A DNA stretch of 64,000 bases from Myxococcales bacterium (GTDB lineage: Bacteria; Myxococcota; Myxococcia; Myxococcales; JAJYLH01). The notes under the pieces are model-generated. The model did not search any database. It saw only the letters and a list, made by a program, of their open reading frames with translations, and was not told the DNA's origin. Positions 39,490 to 49,860 of the stretch are shown in pieces (within the stretch, counting starts at the first letter, position 1; every line of letters begins with the position of its first letter). The position numbers were made by a program, and so were the translations under genes. Location: contig JAJYLH010000018.1 of assembly GCA_021787845.1 (NCBI GenBank), positions 1 through 64,000 on the forward strand. Direction: 5' to 3'.

Positions 39490-40611
39490 ATGACCGAGGC
39501 GACCTTCGCGCCATCCCGCGTCGCCCCTCTGCTACGATCGCCGGTCTCGGCTGACCGCGACCGAAAGGAGCCGCCCTTGCCATCGCCCGCCCGAAGCCAG
39601 ACGCCCCCGCCGTCGCCGTCCGCGCCCGCCCGCGACTCGGGTCCACTCGCTGCGGCGCGGGTGGCGGTGCTCATTCCCTGCCTGAACGAGGAGCAGACGA
39701 TCGCCGGCGTGCTGGACGATTTCCGGCGCGCCGTCCCGGGCGCGGAGCTCATCGTCATCGACAATGCCTCGTGCGACCGGACGGCCGAAGTCGCCGCCCT
39801 GTCCGGCGCGACCGTCCTCGAGGAGAAGCGGCGCGGCAAAGGGAACGCCGTTCGCAAGGCGCTTCGGTCCATCGACGCGGAGGCGTACCTGCTCGTCGAC
39901 GGCGATGGCACCTATCCGGCCGGCGAGGCCCAGCGGCTTCTTCGACCGGTGCTGGAGGGTGAGGCCGACGTGGTCATCGGAGGTCGTCTCCGGGACTCGC
40001 GCAGCGACTTCCGTCTCCTGAACCGGCTCGGGAACCGGCTCTTTCGCGCGCTCGTGAACCTGATGTTCGGCGCGAGGGTTTCCGACCTCCTCACCGGCTA
40101 CCGCGCCATGTCCCGCGAGTTCGTCAAGCGGGCCCCCGTGCTCTCGACGGGCTTCGAGCTCGAGACCGAGCTCACGATCCTCGCGCTCGAGCGCGGTTTT
40201 CGCACGGTGGAGGTCCCGGTCCGGCTGGCGAGCAGACCGGATGGAAGCCGCTCGAAGATTCGCCTCTTCGGGGACGGGATGCGGATTCTGAACGCGATGT
40301 TCACCCTCCTGCGGGACTACCGGCCCCTCACCTTCTTCGGCGGCGCTGGCCTCGCCGCCATGCTCCTCGGGCTCGCCCCCGGGCTCTTCGTCACCTGGGA
40401 GTTCATGCACACGGGGGCGGTTCGAATCCCGACCGCGGTGCTCGCCGTGGGGCTCGAAATCGTGGGCGTGGTGCTGGTCATCGCCGGCGTGCTCCTGACC
40501 ACCCTCGCCCGGCGGTTTCGGGAGATCGACTACCAGCTCGCGGGGCTCGATGCGGAGCTGCGCGGCCTGCGACGGGAGGCGGCCGAGCGCGACACCCGGG
40601 AGCGCCGCTGA
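39490..40611 (+). CDS. glycosyltransferase family 2 (DPM1/polyprenyl-phosphate type) with C-terminal TMs
   Basis: VLIPCLNEEQTIAGVLDDFRRAVPGAELIVIDNASCDRT; GYRAMSREFVKR. Confidence 0.9.
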   Translation: MTEATFAPSRVAPLLRSPVSADRDRKEPPLPSPARSQTPPPSPSAPARDSGPLAAARVAVLIPCLNEEQTIAGVLDDFRRAVPGAELIVIDNASCDRTAEVAALSGATVLEEKRRGKGNAVRKALRSIDAEAYLLVDGDGTYPAGEAQRLLRPVLEGEADVVIGGRLRDSRSDFRLLNRLGNRLFRALVNLMFGARVSDLLTGYRAMSREFVKRAPVLSTGFELETELTILALERGFRTVEVPVRLASRPDGSRSKIRLFGDGMRILNAMFTLLRDYRPLTFFGGAGLAAMLLGLAPGLFVTWEFMHTGAVRIPTAVLAVGLEIVGVVLVIAGVLLTTLARRFREIDYQLAGLDAELRGLRREAAERDTRERR

Positions 40612-40644
40612 GAGCCGGGAGCGCAGAAGCCTGGGAGAAGCGCT

Positions 40645-41784
40645 TCACGAGCGTTGCTGCCGCAGCTCCTCGACGAAGCGCTCGTGCTCGTCGACGGCGC
40701 GCTCCCACGAGAACGTTCGGGCGAGCTCGATGGCGTCTTGCCGCGCCTGCTCGCGGCGAGCGGGGTTCGCCAGGAACCGAACGAGCTCGGCGGCCACCGC
40801 CGGGGCATCGGGCGGCAGGAGATGGATGCTTTGGCCCGCGCCCGCGAGGTAGGGAGCGTATGCCTCATCCTCGCCGAGAAAGACGGGCAAGCCGCACGCG
40901 AGCGCTTCCTGCGCCGTCAGCGGAAAGCCCTCGCCGCGCGACGGAAGGAGAAAAGCGTCCGCCGCCTGATAGAGCATGGCGACCCGTTCGGGCGGCAGCG
41001 CCCCGAGGAGAGCGACCTGTTCCGAGTTGGCGTTCGGCAGCGACCCCGGGCCTGCCATGACGAGCTTGAAGGCGCCGCCAGCGAGCCCCGCGGCCGCGGC
41101 CGCCAGGTCCGCCCCTTTCTTGGCCACGAGGCGGCCGACGAAGAGCACCCGCGGATGGTCATCCCATCCGAGCTCGGCGCGCAGGCGTGCCTTCTCGGAC
41201 GGCGTGGCGGGTGAGAAGAGGCTCGCGTCCACGCCGTTCACGATCCAGCGCTGCGGAACTTTCGGGGCCAGTGCCCGGATTTCCGCGGCGACCCGCGAAT
41301 TGAAGACGACGATTCCGTCGGCCGCCCGCGCGCTGGCTCGGCCCAGGGTCGCGATCGCCAGCCGTTCCACGGCATCGAGAACGGGCGAATCGTATCTGAC
41401 GTGCGCGACGTGTTCCGTCAGCAGCTTGACGGGAGCGCGACGCCCGAGCGCCCGCGAGATGCCGAAAGCCGCCAACGTCGGAAGGCAGAGAAAGCCGTGG
41501 GCGTGCACGACGTCGGCGCGCCGAATCTCTCGGGCCAATCGCGGCAGGAGCATCGGGCTGGGAAGCGGGTAGGGAACACCGAAGCGGGTCTCGAGGCCGT
41601 TGAGGGCGGGCAGACCGATGAGTCGATACGCTTGCGTCGAGGGGCGGATGCGCTGCCCGACATCGGCGCCGACGACGGCGACTTCGTGGCCACGCCGCGA
41701 CCACTCACGGGCGAGCGAGTGGACCACGGCCTCGATGCCGCCGACGTGGAGAGGCAAGTAGTTGTACAAGAGCACGATTCGCAT
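40645..41784 (-). CDS. glycosyltransferase family 4
   Basis: MRIVLLYNYLPLHVGGIEAVVHSLAREWSRRGHEVAVV; LLPSRGEGFPLTAQEALACGLPV. Confidence 0.92.
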   Translation of the reverse strand: MRIVLLYNYLPLHVGGIEAVVHSLAREWSRRGHEVAVVGADVGQRIRPSTQAYRLIGLPALNGLETRFGVPYPLPSPMLLPRLAREIRRADVVHAHGFLCLPTLAAFGISRALGRRAPVKLLTEHVAHVRYDSPVLDAVERLAIATLGRASARAADGIVVFNSRVAAEIRALAPKVPQRWIVNGVDASLFSPATPSEKARLRAELGWDDHPRVLFVGRLVAKKGADLAAAAAGLAGGAFKLVMAGPGSLPNANSEQVALLGALPPERVAMLYQAADAFLLPSRGEGFPLTAQEALACGLPVFLGEDEAYAPYLAGAGQSIHLLPPDAPAVAAELVRFLANPARREQARQDAIELARTFSWERAVDEHERFVEELRQQRS

Positions 41785-42029
41785 CGTCGGGGCTTCTACC
41801 ACCGCCGGGGAGAAGATCAAGGCGAGCCCTCGTCGAGCGTGCTCCCGATGTCGCCGACGCCACCAGGCCGGGGGACGCGAACCGACGATGAGCCGAACCC
41901 CGCCTGCCGTGTTCCGGCTTGACGCGAAATCGGGACCGCGCCTACTCTGACTTGGAGGAGGGTTCAACCGCTGGCTGCACTGTCGGCGACCCCTGGTGGT
42001 CCCCCAGCGATCGACCTCGTCCGGGCTCC

Positions 42030-42908
42030 ATGGATGGAACTCCGATGAGCAAGGCGATGTCATTCGACCCCGCGCCGGTGTCGGTGATCGTCCCGTGCTT
42101 CCAGGCGCATGCCACCCTCGAGCGGGCGGTCGACACGGTGGTGAGCCAGACGCTGCGGCCTGCCGAGTTGATCCTCGTCGACGACGCGAGCGACGACGGT
42201 GGCGCCACCGTCGAGGTCATGCAACGAATCCAGGCTCGCGAGCGGCGCCTCCGGGTCCGAGTCCTGACGCTCGCCCGCAACCAGGGACCGGGCGGGGCAC
42301 GCAACGCCGCCTGGGCCGAGGCGACCCAGCCGTGGCTCGCCTTCCTCGACGCCGACGATGGGTGGCACCCCCGCAAGCTCGAGCTCCAGGCCGGCTGGCT
42401 CGCCGAAAATCCCGAGGTCGCCCTCTGCGCTCATGGCTTCGTCATTCGGCGATCGGGTGCGCCGCCGGATTGGCCGCTTGCGTCGCGCTGGTCCGCATCG
42501 CGAGTGAGCTATCGGCGCCTCCTGCCCTGGAACCGATTCGTGACCCCGTCGGTGGTCGTCCGGCGCGACCTGCCACACCGCTTTCGTGCCGGCCGGCGCT
42601 ACCTCGAAGACTTCTTGCTCTGGCTCGAGATTCTCGCCGAGGGGCATCCGGCTGCCTATCTGGACCTGCCGCTCGCCTGTCTCTTCAAGGCGAACTTCGG
42701 CGAGGGGGGTCTGAGCGCGGACCTGTGGAAAATGGAGCGGGCGGAGCTGTCGATGTATCGCACCCTCCAGCGGGAGAGACGGTTGTCGCGCGCTTCGTTC
42801 CGGTCGCTTGCCGCCTTCTCGTTGCTCAAGTTCGCGAGGCGCGTAGCCCTGTCTCGACTTCGCGGCGGGCTCGTTGGGTTGCGAGAATCAAGGCGAGGCC
42901 ATCAGTGA
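42030..42908 (+). CDS. glycosyltransferase family 2
   Basis: VSVIVPCFQAHATLERAVDTVVSQTLRPAELILVDDASDDGG; LAFLDADDGW. Confidence 0.9.
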   Translation: MDGTPMSKAMSFDPAPVSVIVPCFQAHATLERAVDTVVSQTLRPAELILVDDASDDGGATVEVMQRIQARERRLRVRVLTLARNQGPGGARNAAWAEATQPWLAFLDADDGWHPRKLELQAGWLAENPEVALCAHGFVIRRSGAPPDWPLASRWSASRVSYRRLLPWNRFVTPSVVVRRDLPHRFRAGRRYLEDFLLWLEILAEGHPAAYLDLPLACLFKANFGEGGLSADLWKMERAELSMYRTLQRERRLSRASFRSLAAFSLLKFARRVALSRLRGGLVGLRESRRGHQ

Positions 42909-42939
42909 AACTCTTGGAGATTTAACCGGCTGCTCTGGG

Positions 42940-43851
42940 TCACTTCATGTGGTAGCGAATCCTGAGGAGCCGCTCGACCGCACTTTCAGCCCCCAAGCGC
43001 AAGAGTGCCCGTTTCGCGTGGTGCCCGGCCATGCTCAGCAAGTACTCTCCCCACGGCGGGACCGCGGGCTCACCTTGTGAGAGCGCCACATCCCGCGCCT
43101 CGCGGTACGAGTGGGGCACGAGCCGATTCGACAGGCCATCGGCGCGCATGTGCGCGATGACCCGCGGCAGATAGAGGCCGTGGACGCCCGCGAGATGAAG
43201 ACGCAACAGGAAGTCGTAGTCCATCGCGATGCGCAGCTTCGGTCGGAAGAGCCCCAGACGCTCGTAAAGCGACCGGCGGACGAACACGGTCGGATGGTTG
43301 AGCTGCGGCATTCGCCGATGGATGACCCTCGCGTAATGTGGATCGCCTCGATAGACGCGGGTCCTGCCATCGGCTTCGACGCTGGCGAGGTCGCCGAACG
43401 TGAACCCGGCGCCCGAGGTTCTTTCCAAGGCTTCGAGACTGGCAGCCACCGCGCCGGGCGCGTACCAATCGTCGGAGTTCAGCAGGGCGATGACATCGGC
43501 CCTCGCCATCGCCAGGCCCTTGTTGAAGGCATCGCTGATGCCGTCGTCGGGCTCGCTGATCCAAAACAGCCGGTCTTCAAACCGGCGCAGGACCTCGATG
43601 GTCCCGTCAGTCGAGGCGCCATCGACGACGAGGTACTCGAGCCCATCGACCCCTTGGGCGAGCACGCTCCGGATGGTCTGCTCGATCGTGGATCGGCCGT
43701 TCCTCACGACCGTCACGATGGAGACCGTAGGCGAGCTGGTGGGCTTCCGCCCTCCCGACTGCCGCTGCGCCGACGGCGCACGCGAGCGGTACTCAGCCAA
43801 CGTCGGTGGGGGACCGGGCCGCGCCATCGCTGGCACGCTACCGCGTCGCAA
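42940..43851 (-). CDS. glycosyltransferase family 2
   Basis: VSIVTVVRNGRSTIEQTIRSVLAQGVDGLEYLVVDGASTDGT; ALLNSDDWY. Confidence 0.92.
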   Translation of the reverse strand: MRRGSVPAMARPGPPPTLAEYRSRAPSAQRQSGGRKPTSSPTVSIVTVVRNGRSTIEQTIRSVLAQGVDGLEYLVVDGASTDGTIEVLRRFEDRLFWISEPDDGISDAFNKGLAMARADVIALLNSDDWYAPGAVAASLEALERTSGAGFTFGDLASVEADGRTRVYRGDPHYARVIHRRMPQLNHPTVFVRRSLYERLGLFRPKLRIAMDYDFLLRLHLAGVHGLYLPRVIAHMRADGLSNRLVPHSYREARDVALSQGEPAVPPWGEYLLSMAGHHAKRALLRLGAESAVERLLRIRYHMK

Positions 43852-43904
43852 CCGGGGCCGTCAAGGTGACGACCGAATCCGCGCCCGCGCCTGCTCGACT
43901 CTCC

Positions 43905-44000
43905 AACGCGGAGCTGGTAGAGTCCCGTCGCGAGGAGAACCTCTCCGACGAGGACCCTGAGCGTGTCGACGACGTCATCCGCACCGGCCGGCGACAGCGG
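43905..44000 (+). pseudogene. scar resembling the leader plus 3' end of the downstream DegT aminotransferase gene
   Basis: tggtagagtccc..gaggagaa resembles 45570..45600 and ctctccgacgaggaccctgagcgtgt..gtcatccgcacc..ccggcg..agcgggacc resembles 46666..46735. Confidence 0.65.
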
Positions 44001-45414
44001 GACCACGCCGCTCAATTCGCTGACGGGCATCCTGCGGGGACTGCGATACTGGCGATCGATCGTCCAACTCTCCGCGCACGACGTATCCACGGAAGAGGGG
44101 CGCACCGCCGAACGGCATCGGCGCGTCTTCTGGTCCGCTTTCGCATCCTTCTTCGCGCGCGCCAGCGGTCTGGTCTTGCTTCTCGTCGCCGTCCCGCTGA
44201 CTGTCCACTACCTCGGCCAGGAACGCTACGGCCTTTGGATGACTATCAGCTCGATCATCGCCGTGATGGCCTTCGCGGACCTCGGACTGGGGAGCGGCTT
44301 GATGACGTCGCTGTCCCATGCGCAAGGGAAGGGGGACCGAGAAGCGGTGCGTCGGCAGGTCTCGACGGCGTTCTTCTCTCTTTTCGCCCTTGCGATCGTT
44401 GTGGGTGGCCTGTTGGCGTTGGTCTGGCCGCTCATCCCGTGGCCGCGTATCTACAATGTCACATCGCCCGCCGCCGCGCGCGAGGCGGGTCCGGCTACGG
44501 CCGTGTTTCTCGCCTGCAACCTGCTCTTGCTCCCCCTTTCGGTGGCCGAAGACTCAAGAACCGGCCAGCAGTCGTCGTTTTCGCACAGCGTGTGGGTGGC
44601 CGCCGGGAACGGGGTGGGGCTCGCCGGCTTGCTGGTGGCGGTCCATTTCAGGGCGGGGCTGCCGTGGCTCGTTCTCGCCATGAGCGGTGGGACCGTCTTC
44701 GGCGCGCTGTTGAGCTTCTCATTCCTCTTTCTCTTCGAGCAACCGGACTTGCGGCCATCGTTCGAGAGGGTCGGTACCCCCGAGCTGCGCTCCTTGCTCC
44801 GCTTGGGAGCCTTGTTCTTTGTGCTCGAGCTGTCGGTGTTCCTGACGCAGAGCTCCGACAACTTCGTGCTGACCCAGCTTCGAGGTGCCAGCGCCGTGAC
44901 GAGGTACTCCGTCGTCGCGAGGCTCTTCGGCATCATCTCCGGGGCTCTGGCCTTCCTGACGACGCCCCTCTGGCCGGCCTACGGCGAAGCCCTTTCCCGT
45001 GGAGACCTGGCGTGGGTTCGGCGGACGCTGCCGCGGTCCACCGCCTTTGTAGGGGTGACATCGGCCCTAGGGGCAGGCGTGCTCGTCGTCGGCGGCAAGT
45101 GGATCGTCGACCGCTGGGTCGGGCCCGAAGTAGAACCGTCCTTGGCCCTCCTGGCCGGGTTGGGCATCTGGACGGTGCTGCAATGTGTCGGCCACGCCTA
45201 TGGAATGTTCCTCAACGGCGCGGGCGTGATTCGATTTCAGATCATTTTCGCATCGATCTCGGGTGTCGCGTGTGTCCTTGCCAGGATCGCCCTGACCCTG
45301 AAATGGGGGATTCCGGGCGTTGCATGGGGAACGGTGCTCGCGTTTCTTCCCCTTTCTTTGTTACCCGCGATGCTCTTCTCGCGGAAGTTCCTCCGTTCGG
45401 GGGGCGGTCACTGA
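43963..45414 (+). CDS. Wzx-type polysaccharide flippase (GTG start; true start uncertain)
   Basis: polytopic membrane protein with RYGLWMTISSIIAVMAFADLGLGSGLM motif. Confidence 0.88.
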   Translation: MSTTSSAPAGDSGTTPLNSLTGILRGLRYWRSIVQLSAHDVSTEEGRTAERHRRVFWSAFASFFARASGLVLLLVAVPLTVHYLGQERYGLWMTISSIIAVMAFADLGLGSGLMTSLSHAQGKGDREAVRRQVSTAFFSLFALAIVVGGLLALVWPLIPWPRIYNVTSPAAAREAGPATAVFLACNLLLLPLSVAEDSRTGQQSSFSHSVWVAAGNGVGLAGLLVAVHFRAGLPWLVLAMSGGTVFGALLSFSFLFLFEQPDLRPSFERVGTPELRSLLRLGALFFVLELSVFLTQSSDNFVLTQLRGASAVTRYSVVARLFGIISGALAFLTTPLWPAYGEALSRGDLAWVRRTLPRSTAFVGVTSALGAGVLVVGGKWIVDRWVGPEVEPSLALLAGLGIWTVLQCVGHAYGMFLNGAGVIRFQIIFASISGVACVLARIALTLKWGIPGVAWGTVLAFLPLSLLPAMLFSRKFLRSGGGH

Positions 45415-45606
45415 TGGGGTCACGCCGGAGCCAACTGTGCGAGCGGTACCAGCGACCGCGGTCTCGACCGAGAAGAGCACTCGCATTGCGACGGTTGCGC
45501 CGCCCGTCCCCCGGGCGCATGTACACATTCCTGGCGAAAAAGCCGCCACGCGAGCTCGCGCCCCCGGCGCCGAAGTGGTAGAGTCCCATCCTGAGGAGAA
45601 GTCAAG

Positions 45607-46722
45607 GTGGCCAAGATTCCGGTGTCCTTCGCAGATCTCACAGGCAACGAGGAGAAGTACGTCGCCGAGGCGGTCCGCAGCTCGTGGATCTCGTCGACCG
45701 GCCCTTATGTGCAACGCTTCGAGCGTGAGTTCGCCGAGATGTGTGGCACCCGAGCAGCCGTCGGTGTCTGCAACGGGACCGTTGCGCTTCACCTGGCGCT
45801 ACTGGCCATGGACGTGCGACCTGGCGACGAGGTCTTGGTGCCGTCGCTCACCTACGTCGCCACCGCGAACGCTTGCCGGTACGTGGGCGCGGAGCCAGTA
45901 TTCGTCGACGTGGACCCGGAAACGTGGTGCATCGACCCGCATCGGATCGAGGACTCGGTCACCCGCCGGACCCGCGGTGTCATCCCGGTGGACTTGTACG
46001 GGCATCCGGCCGACATGGACGCGATCAACCAGTTCGCGGCGGTGCATGGGCTGTGGGTGGTCGAGGACGCGGCGGAGGCACATCTCGCCCAATACCGCGG
46101 ACAACCAGTCGGCGGGCTCGCCGACATGACGACGTTCTCGTTCTACGGGAACAAGATCTTCACTTGCGGCGAAGGGGGAGCCATTACGCTGTCGGCCCCC
46201 CAGCTCGAGCTGCGCACCCGCACGCTCCGCGGCCAGGGAGTCGATCCGTCGCGCCGGTACTTTTTCCCCGTGACCGGCTACAACTTCCGCCTCTCGAACT
46301 TGGCTTGCGCGCTCTTGTGCGCCCAATTCGAGCGCCGGGAGGGTCTCCTCACCGCCCGGCGACGCGTGTTTTCTCGCTATCGGGAGCGCCTGACAGGCAT
46401 CGAGGGAATCGGCTTCCAGCCCGTTGCCCCGTGGGCAGAGCCTGCTCCGTGGATGTTCTGCATCACCGTCCACGAAGCGGCCTACGGCCGATCGCGTGAC
46501 GAACTGGCCGAGATACTTGCCTCGGAGGAGATCGAGACGCGACCTTTCTTTGTCCCCCTTCACCGGTTGCCGATGTTCCGCGAGGAATCGCAGAGGCGCG
46601 GCGAGCAGCTCCCCGTCACCGAACGCCTTGCCAGCTCCGGGCTCAATCTGCCCACTTATTCTCAGCTCTCCGACGAGGATCTCGATCGTGTCTGCGAGGT
46701 CATCCGCACCCACCGGCGGTAG
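45607..46722 (+). CDS. DegT/DnrJ/EryC1/StrS aminotransferase (perosamine synthase-like)
   Basis: IPVSFADLTGNEEKYVAEAVRSSWISSTGPYVQRFEREFAE; FSFYGNKIFTCGEGGAI (PLP Lys). Confidence 0.95.
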   Translation: MAKIPVSFADLTGNEEKYVAEAVRSSWISSTGPYVQRFEREFAEMCGTRAAVGVCNGTVALHLALLAMDVRPGDEVLVPSLTYVATANACRYVGAEPVFVDVDPETWCIDPHRIEDSVTRRTRGVIPVDLYGHPADMDAINQFAAVHGLWVVEDAAEAHLAQYRGQPVGGLADMTTFSFYGNKIFTCGEGGAITLSAPQLELRTRTLRGQGVDPSRRYFFPVTGYNFRLSNLACALLCAQFERREGLLTARRRVFSRYRERLTGIEGIGFQPVAPWAEPAPWMFCITVHEAAYGRSRDELAEILASEEIETRPFFVPLHRLPMFREESQRRGEQLPVTERLASSGLNLPTYSQLSDEDLDRVCEVIRTHRR

Positions 46723-46773
46723 CGGGACCTCCGCCTTGACGTCGAGCCCGATCCAAGGGCTGGAGAGACGTTG

Positions 46774-48042
46774 ATGGGTTTGCGGGTCTGCATCGATGCG
46801 CGCATCCCTCCGGAGTCCGCTGGGGGCGTGGCTCAGGTGGTACTCGGCCTCGCGGCTGGTCTCGCCTCTCTTTCGGATGGAGTGGAAGAATACCGCTTTC
46901 TCGCGTCGGGCGCGATGGCCGAGCTGCTCGCCCCGGTCGTCGGCCGAGAAAACCTTCTGACCCCTAGGCCGGGTCCGCCTTGGTCCGCGCTGCGCCGAGG
47001 CCTTTCCCAGACTTCGGCTGGCATCTGGGCTTGGAAGCATGCGCCCTATCTCGGCCAAGTCCTTCACAGGCTTCCTGTGTCGGACGGCGCCGTTGAGGGC
47101 GCTGAAATCGACGTCGTTCATTTCTGCTCACAGGCCGCCTTTCTTACCAAGATTCCCAGCATCTATCACCCGCACGATCTGCAGCACGTGCATCTTCCCG
47201 AGTTCTTTTCGCGATCGGTTCGCGCGCGGCGAGAGCATCAGTACGGCGCCTTCTGCCGGGCCGCGAAGATGGTCGCCGTGGCCTCGAACTGGGTCCGCCA
47301 CGACGTCATCGAACACTACGTTCTCTCTCCGGAGAAGGTGTGGGTCGTGCCCTTGGCGCCGCCAGTCGAAACCTATCCTGTTCCATCGTCCTCCGATCTC
47401 GCCCGGGCGCGCGTCCAATACGAGCTTCCCAACCGGTTTGTGCTGTACCCAGCGCAGACGTGGCCGCACAAGAACCACCTTCGCCTCCTTGAAGCGATCG
47501 CTTGGTTGCGCGAAGCCCACGGCCTCTCAATCCCGCTGGTCTGCACTGGTCACCGCAACGAATTCTATGCCACGATTCGCCGCCGGGTCCGTGAGCTGCG
47601 AATCGAGCCACTGGTCCACTTTGTGGGGTTCGTTTCTTCCCTTTCACTCCAGTCGCTCTACCGGCTGGCCCGAGCGACGATCGTGCCGACCCTGTTCGAG
47701 GCGGGAAGCTTCCCGGTGGCGGAGGCGTTCCACTCGGGCTGCGCGGTCGCCTGCTCGAACGTGACGTCATTGCCCGAACAAGCTGGCGAGGCCGCTCTGC
47801 TCTTCGACCCGCGCAATTCCAAGGAGATCGGCGAGGCGATCCGACGTCTGTGGACAGACGACGTCCTGCGCTCGCAACTCATCGAACGCGGGAGGCGCCG
47901 AATCGAATCGCTAACGTGGGAACGTAGTGCGCGAATGTTCCGTGCACATTATCGGCGGCTGGGCGGCGTAGCTCTTCCGGAGGACGATTGCGCGACCTTG
48001 GCGAGTGGAGTCTGCAGTGTTGCGATGCTCAAAACGGACTGA
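46774..48042 (+). CDS. glycosyltransferase family 4/1
   Basis: RFVLYPAQTWPHKNHLRLLEAI; PTLFEAGSFPVAEAFHSGCAVACSNVTSLPEQAGEAALLFDP. Confidence 0.93.
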   Translation: MGLRVCIDARIPPESAGGVAQVVLGLAAGLASLSDGVEEYRFLASGAMAELLAPVVGRENLLTPRPGPPWSALRRGLSQTSAGIWAWKHAPYLGQVLHRLPVSDGAVEGAEIDVVHFCSQAAFLTKIPSIYHPHDLQHVHLPEFFSRSVRARREHQYGAFCRAAKMVAVASNWVRHDVIEHYVLSPEKVWVVPLAPPVETYPVPSSSDLARARVQYELPNRFVLYPAQTWPHKNHLRLLEAIAWLREAHGLSIPLVCTGHRNEFYATIRRRVRELRIEPLVHFVGFVSSLSLQSLYRLARATIVPTLFEAGSFPVAEAFHSGCAVACSNVTSLPEQAGEAALLFDPRNSKEIGEAIRRLWTDDVLRSQLIERGRRRIESLTWERSARMFRAHYRRLGGVALPEDDCATLASGVCSVAMLKTD

Positions 48043-48676
48043 TGGTCCTGAGGAATCTCGCAGGCATCCCGACGACGATGGCGTTGTCCGGAACATCGTG
48101 CGTCGCCACTGCCCCAGCACCCACGACGGCCCCGGAGCCGACTCGGACGCCTGGAAGCGCGACCGCATGCGTTCCGAACTCGACTCCCGCTCCGACGTGA
48201 ACTTCTCCGGAAATCGCTGTCAAAGGCGCCAGCGTACAGAACTCGCCGAACCGCGCGTTGTGACCAACGGAACACCCAAGATTGACAATCGAATGCGCAC
48301 CAACGGTGATTCCCACCGTCAGATTCGCGCCCGCGCAGATCAAGGTTCCCGGGCCCAACTCGAGATCCGATCCATGGGCGACCGACGGGTGCACGAGCGT
48401 CGCGAACTTTGGTGCGCCCGTGACTTCCATTTCGCGAACAAGATCACGACGCGTTCGCGGTGAACCGACCGCCACTACGAAGGATGCCTGATGCCATCGG
48501 GCCCATTCGGCTGGCCTACCCAAGACCGGCAAACCTCGGATGATGCCGCCGATCAGCGCTTCGCGGTCGGTAAGGATCCCGGCCAGGTTCCATGCGCCCG
48601 TCTCCTGAGCCAGCCAAATGATTTCCTCAACGAATCGTCCGCCACCAACAATAATGAGCGGGTTAAGATCGCTCAC
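48029..48676 (-). CDS. NeuD/PglD-family sugar O/N-acyltransferase (GTG start)
   Basis: PLIIVGGGRFVEEIIWLAQ N-term and hexapeptide repeats (VGITVGAHSIVNLGCSVGHN). Confidence 0.9.
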   Translation of the reverse strand: MSDLNPLIIVGGGRFVEEIIWLAQETGAWNLAGILTDREALIGGIIRGLPVLGRPAEWARWHQASFVVAVGSPRTRRDLVREMEVTGAPKFATLVHPSVAHGSDLELGPGTLICAGANLTVGITVGAHSIVNLGCSVGHNARFGEFCTLAPLTAISGEVHVGAGVEFGTHAVALPGVRVGSGAVVGAGAVATHDVPDNAIVVGMPARFLRTISPF

Positions 48677-48885
48677 GGCTTCACCTCGCACGTTCGCAAT
48701 TGATCTTCGGGACACCAGTGTCCGGAAGAAGGTCGACGCCAGAGGTGACCCGCACTTCAAACCCAAGCCGGGTACCGAGCGGGATTTCACCAAGTCTGCT
48801 AAGACGCAACCTTGATGCAGGAGGAGAACCGCGAGGGGTCGCTACCTCCCATGCATGTTCGATTCGCATCCAGTCGTCTCCGGCG

Positions 48886-49860
48886 TCACCCCGCCTTGGC
48901 CTCGACCTTGGGCTCGTCGAAGTTCAGCCGTTCCCTTTCCACGACCAAGGGCAGCTTGCGGACATGGGTGTGAATCGACGCGATGTACTCGCCGAGGACT
49001 CCAATGAAGAAAAGCTGGACCGACGAGAAAAAGAACATGCCGATCAGGAGCGGCGCGGTGCCCAGGGAGAACTTGTTCCAGAAGACGAGCTTCGCGACCA
49101 GGTAGCCGAGGGCGATGAAGAGGCTCAAGCCGCTCATCAGGAACCCGGCGAAGGTCGCCAGCCGAATCGGCGCCACCGAGTGCTTGGTGATGCCGAGCAT
49201 CGCCATGTCGTAGAGGGTGAAGAAGTTGTTCTTGGTGATGCCGCGCTTGCGCAACGGCTTGTCGAACGGCACCAGCGCCGGGGCAAAGCCGATTTCGGAG
49301 ATGAGTCCGCGAAAGTACGGATACGGATCGTCGATCTGCCGGAGCGTCTCGATGACCTGCCGGTCGTAGAGACCGAAGCCGGTGAAGTTCTGAATGAGGT
49401 CGACGTGCGAGATGCGCGAGACGAGCGCGTAGTAGGACCGGCGGGCGAGGCCGAGGACGAGGCTATCCTTGGTGCTTCGTTTCACCGCCGCGACCACCTT
49501 GTGGCCCCGCTCCCATTTCTCCAGGAGCTGCGGAATCAGCGACGGTGGATCCTCGAGATCGCTCGCCATGCCGATGACCGCGTCGCCTTCGGCTTGCAAG
49601 AGCCCGTGGTACGGCGAGCGCACGTGACCGAAGTTGCGGGCATTGAAGATGACCTTGACCCGGCGGTCATCGGCGGCCAGACGCCGCAACACCTCCTGAG
49701 TACCATCGATCGAGGCGTTGTCGATGAAGATGAGCTCCCACGAATAGCGCGGCAGCTTCTCGAACACCTCTCGAATTTGGGTGTGGAGGTCGGCGACGTT
49801 CTCGACCTCGTTGTAGCAACCCGCGACAATGGTGATCAGCGGCACGGCTCTAGCTCCCAT
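48886..49860 (-). CDS. glycosyltransferase family 2 with two C-terminal TM helices
   Basis: ITIVAGCYNEVENVADLHTQIREVFEKL..LIFIDNASIDGTQEVL; GMASDLEDPPSLIPQ. Confidence 0.94.
   Translation of the reverse strand: MGARAVPLITIVAGCYNEVENVADLHTQIREVFEKLPRYSWELIFIDNASIDGTQEVLRRLAADDRRVKVIFNARNFGHVRSPYHGLLQAEGDAVIGMASDLEDPPSLIPQLLEKWERGHKVVAAVKRSTKDSLVLGLARRSYYALVSRISHVDLIQNFTGFGLYDRQVIETLRQIDDPYPYFRGLISEIGFAPALVPFDKPLRKRGITKNNFFTLYDMAMLGITKHSVAPIRLATFAGFLMSGLSLFIALGYLVAKLVFWNKFSLGTAPLLIGMFFFSSVQLFFIGVLGEYIASIHTHVRKLPLVVERERLNFDEPKVEAKAG

Noticed and set aside
48681-48869. 62-aa minus-strand ORF between the acyltransferase and glycosyltransferase genes
   Set aside because: Protein-like but no recognisable family; overlaps the probable GTG start of the acyltransferase, so I could not support a call.
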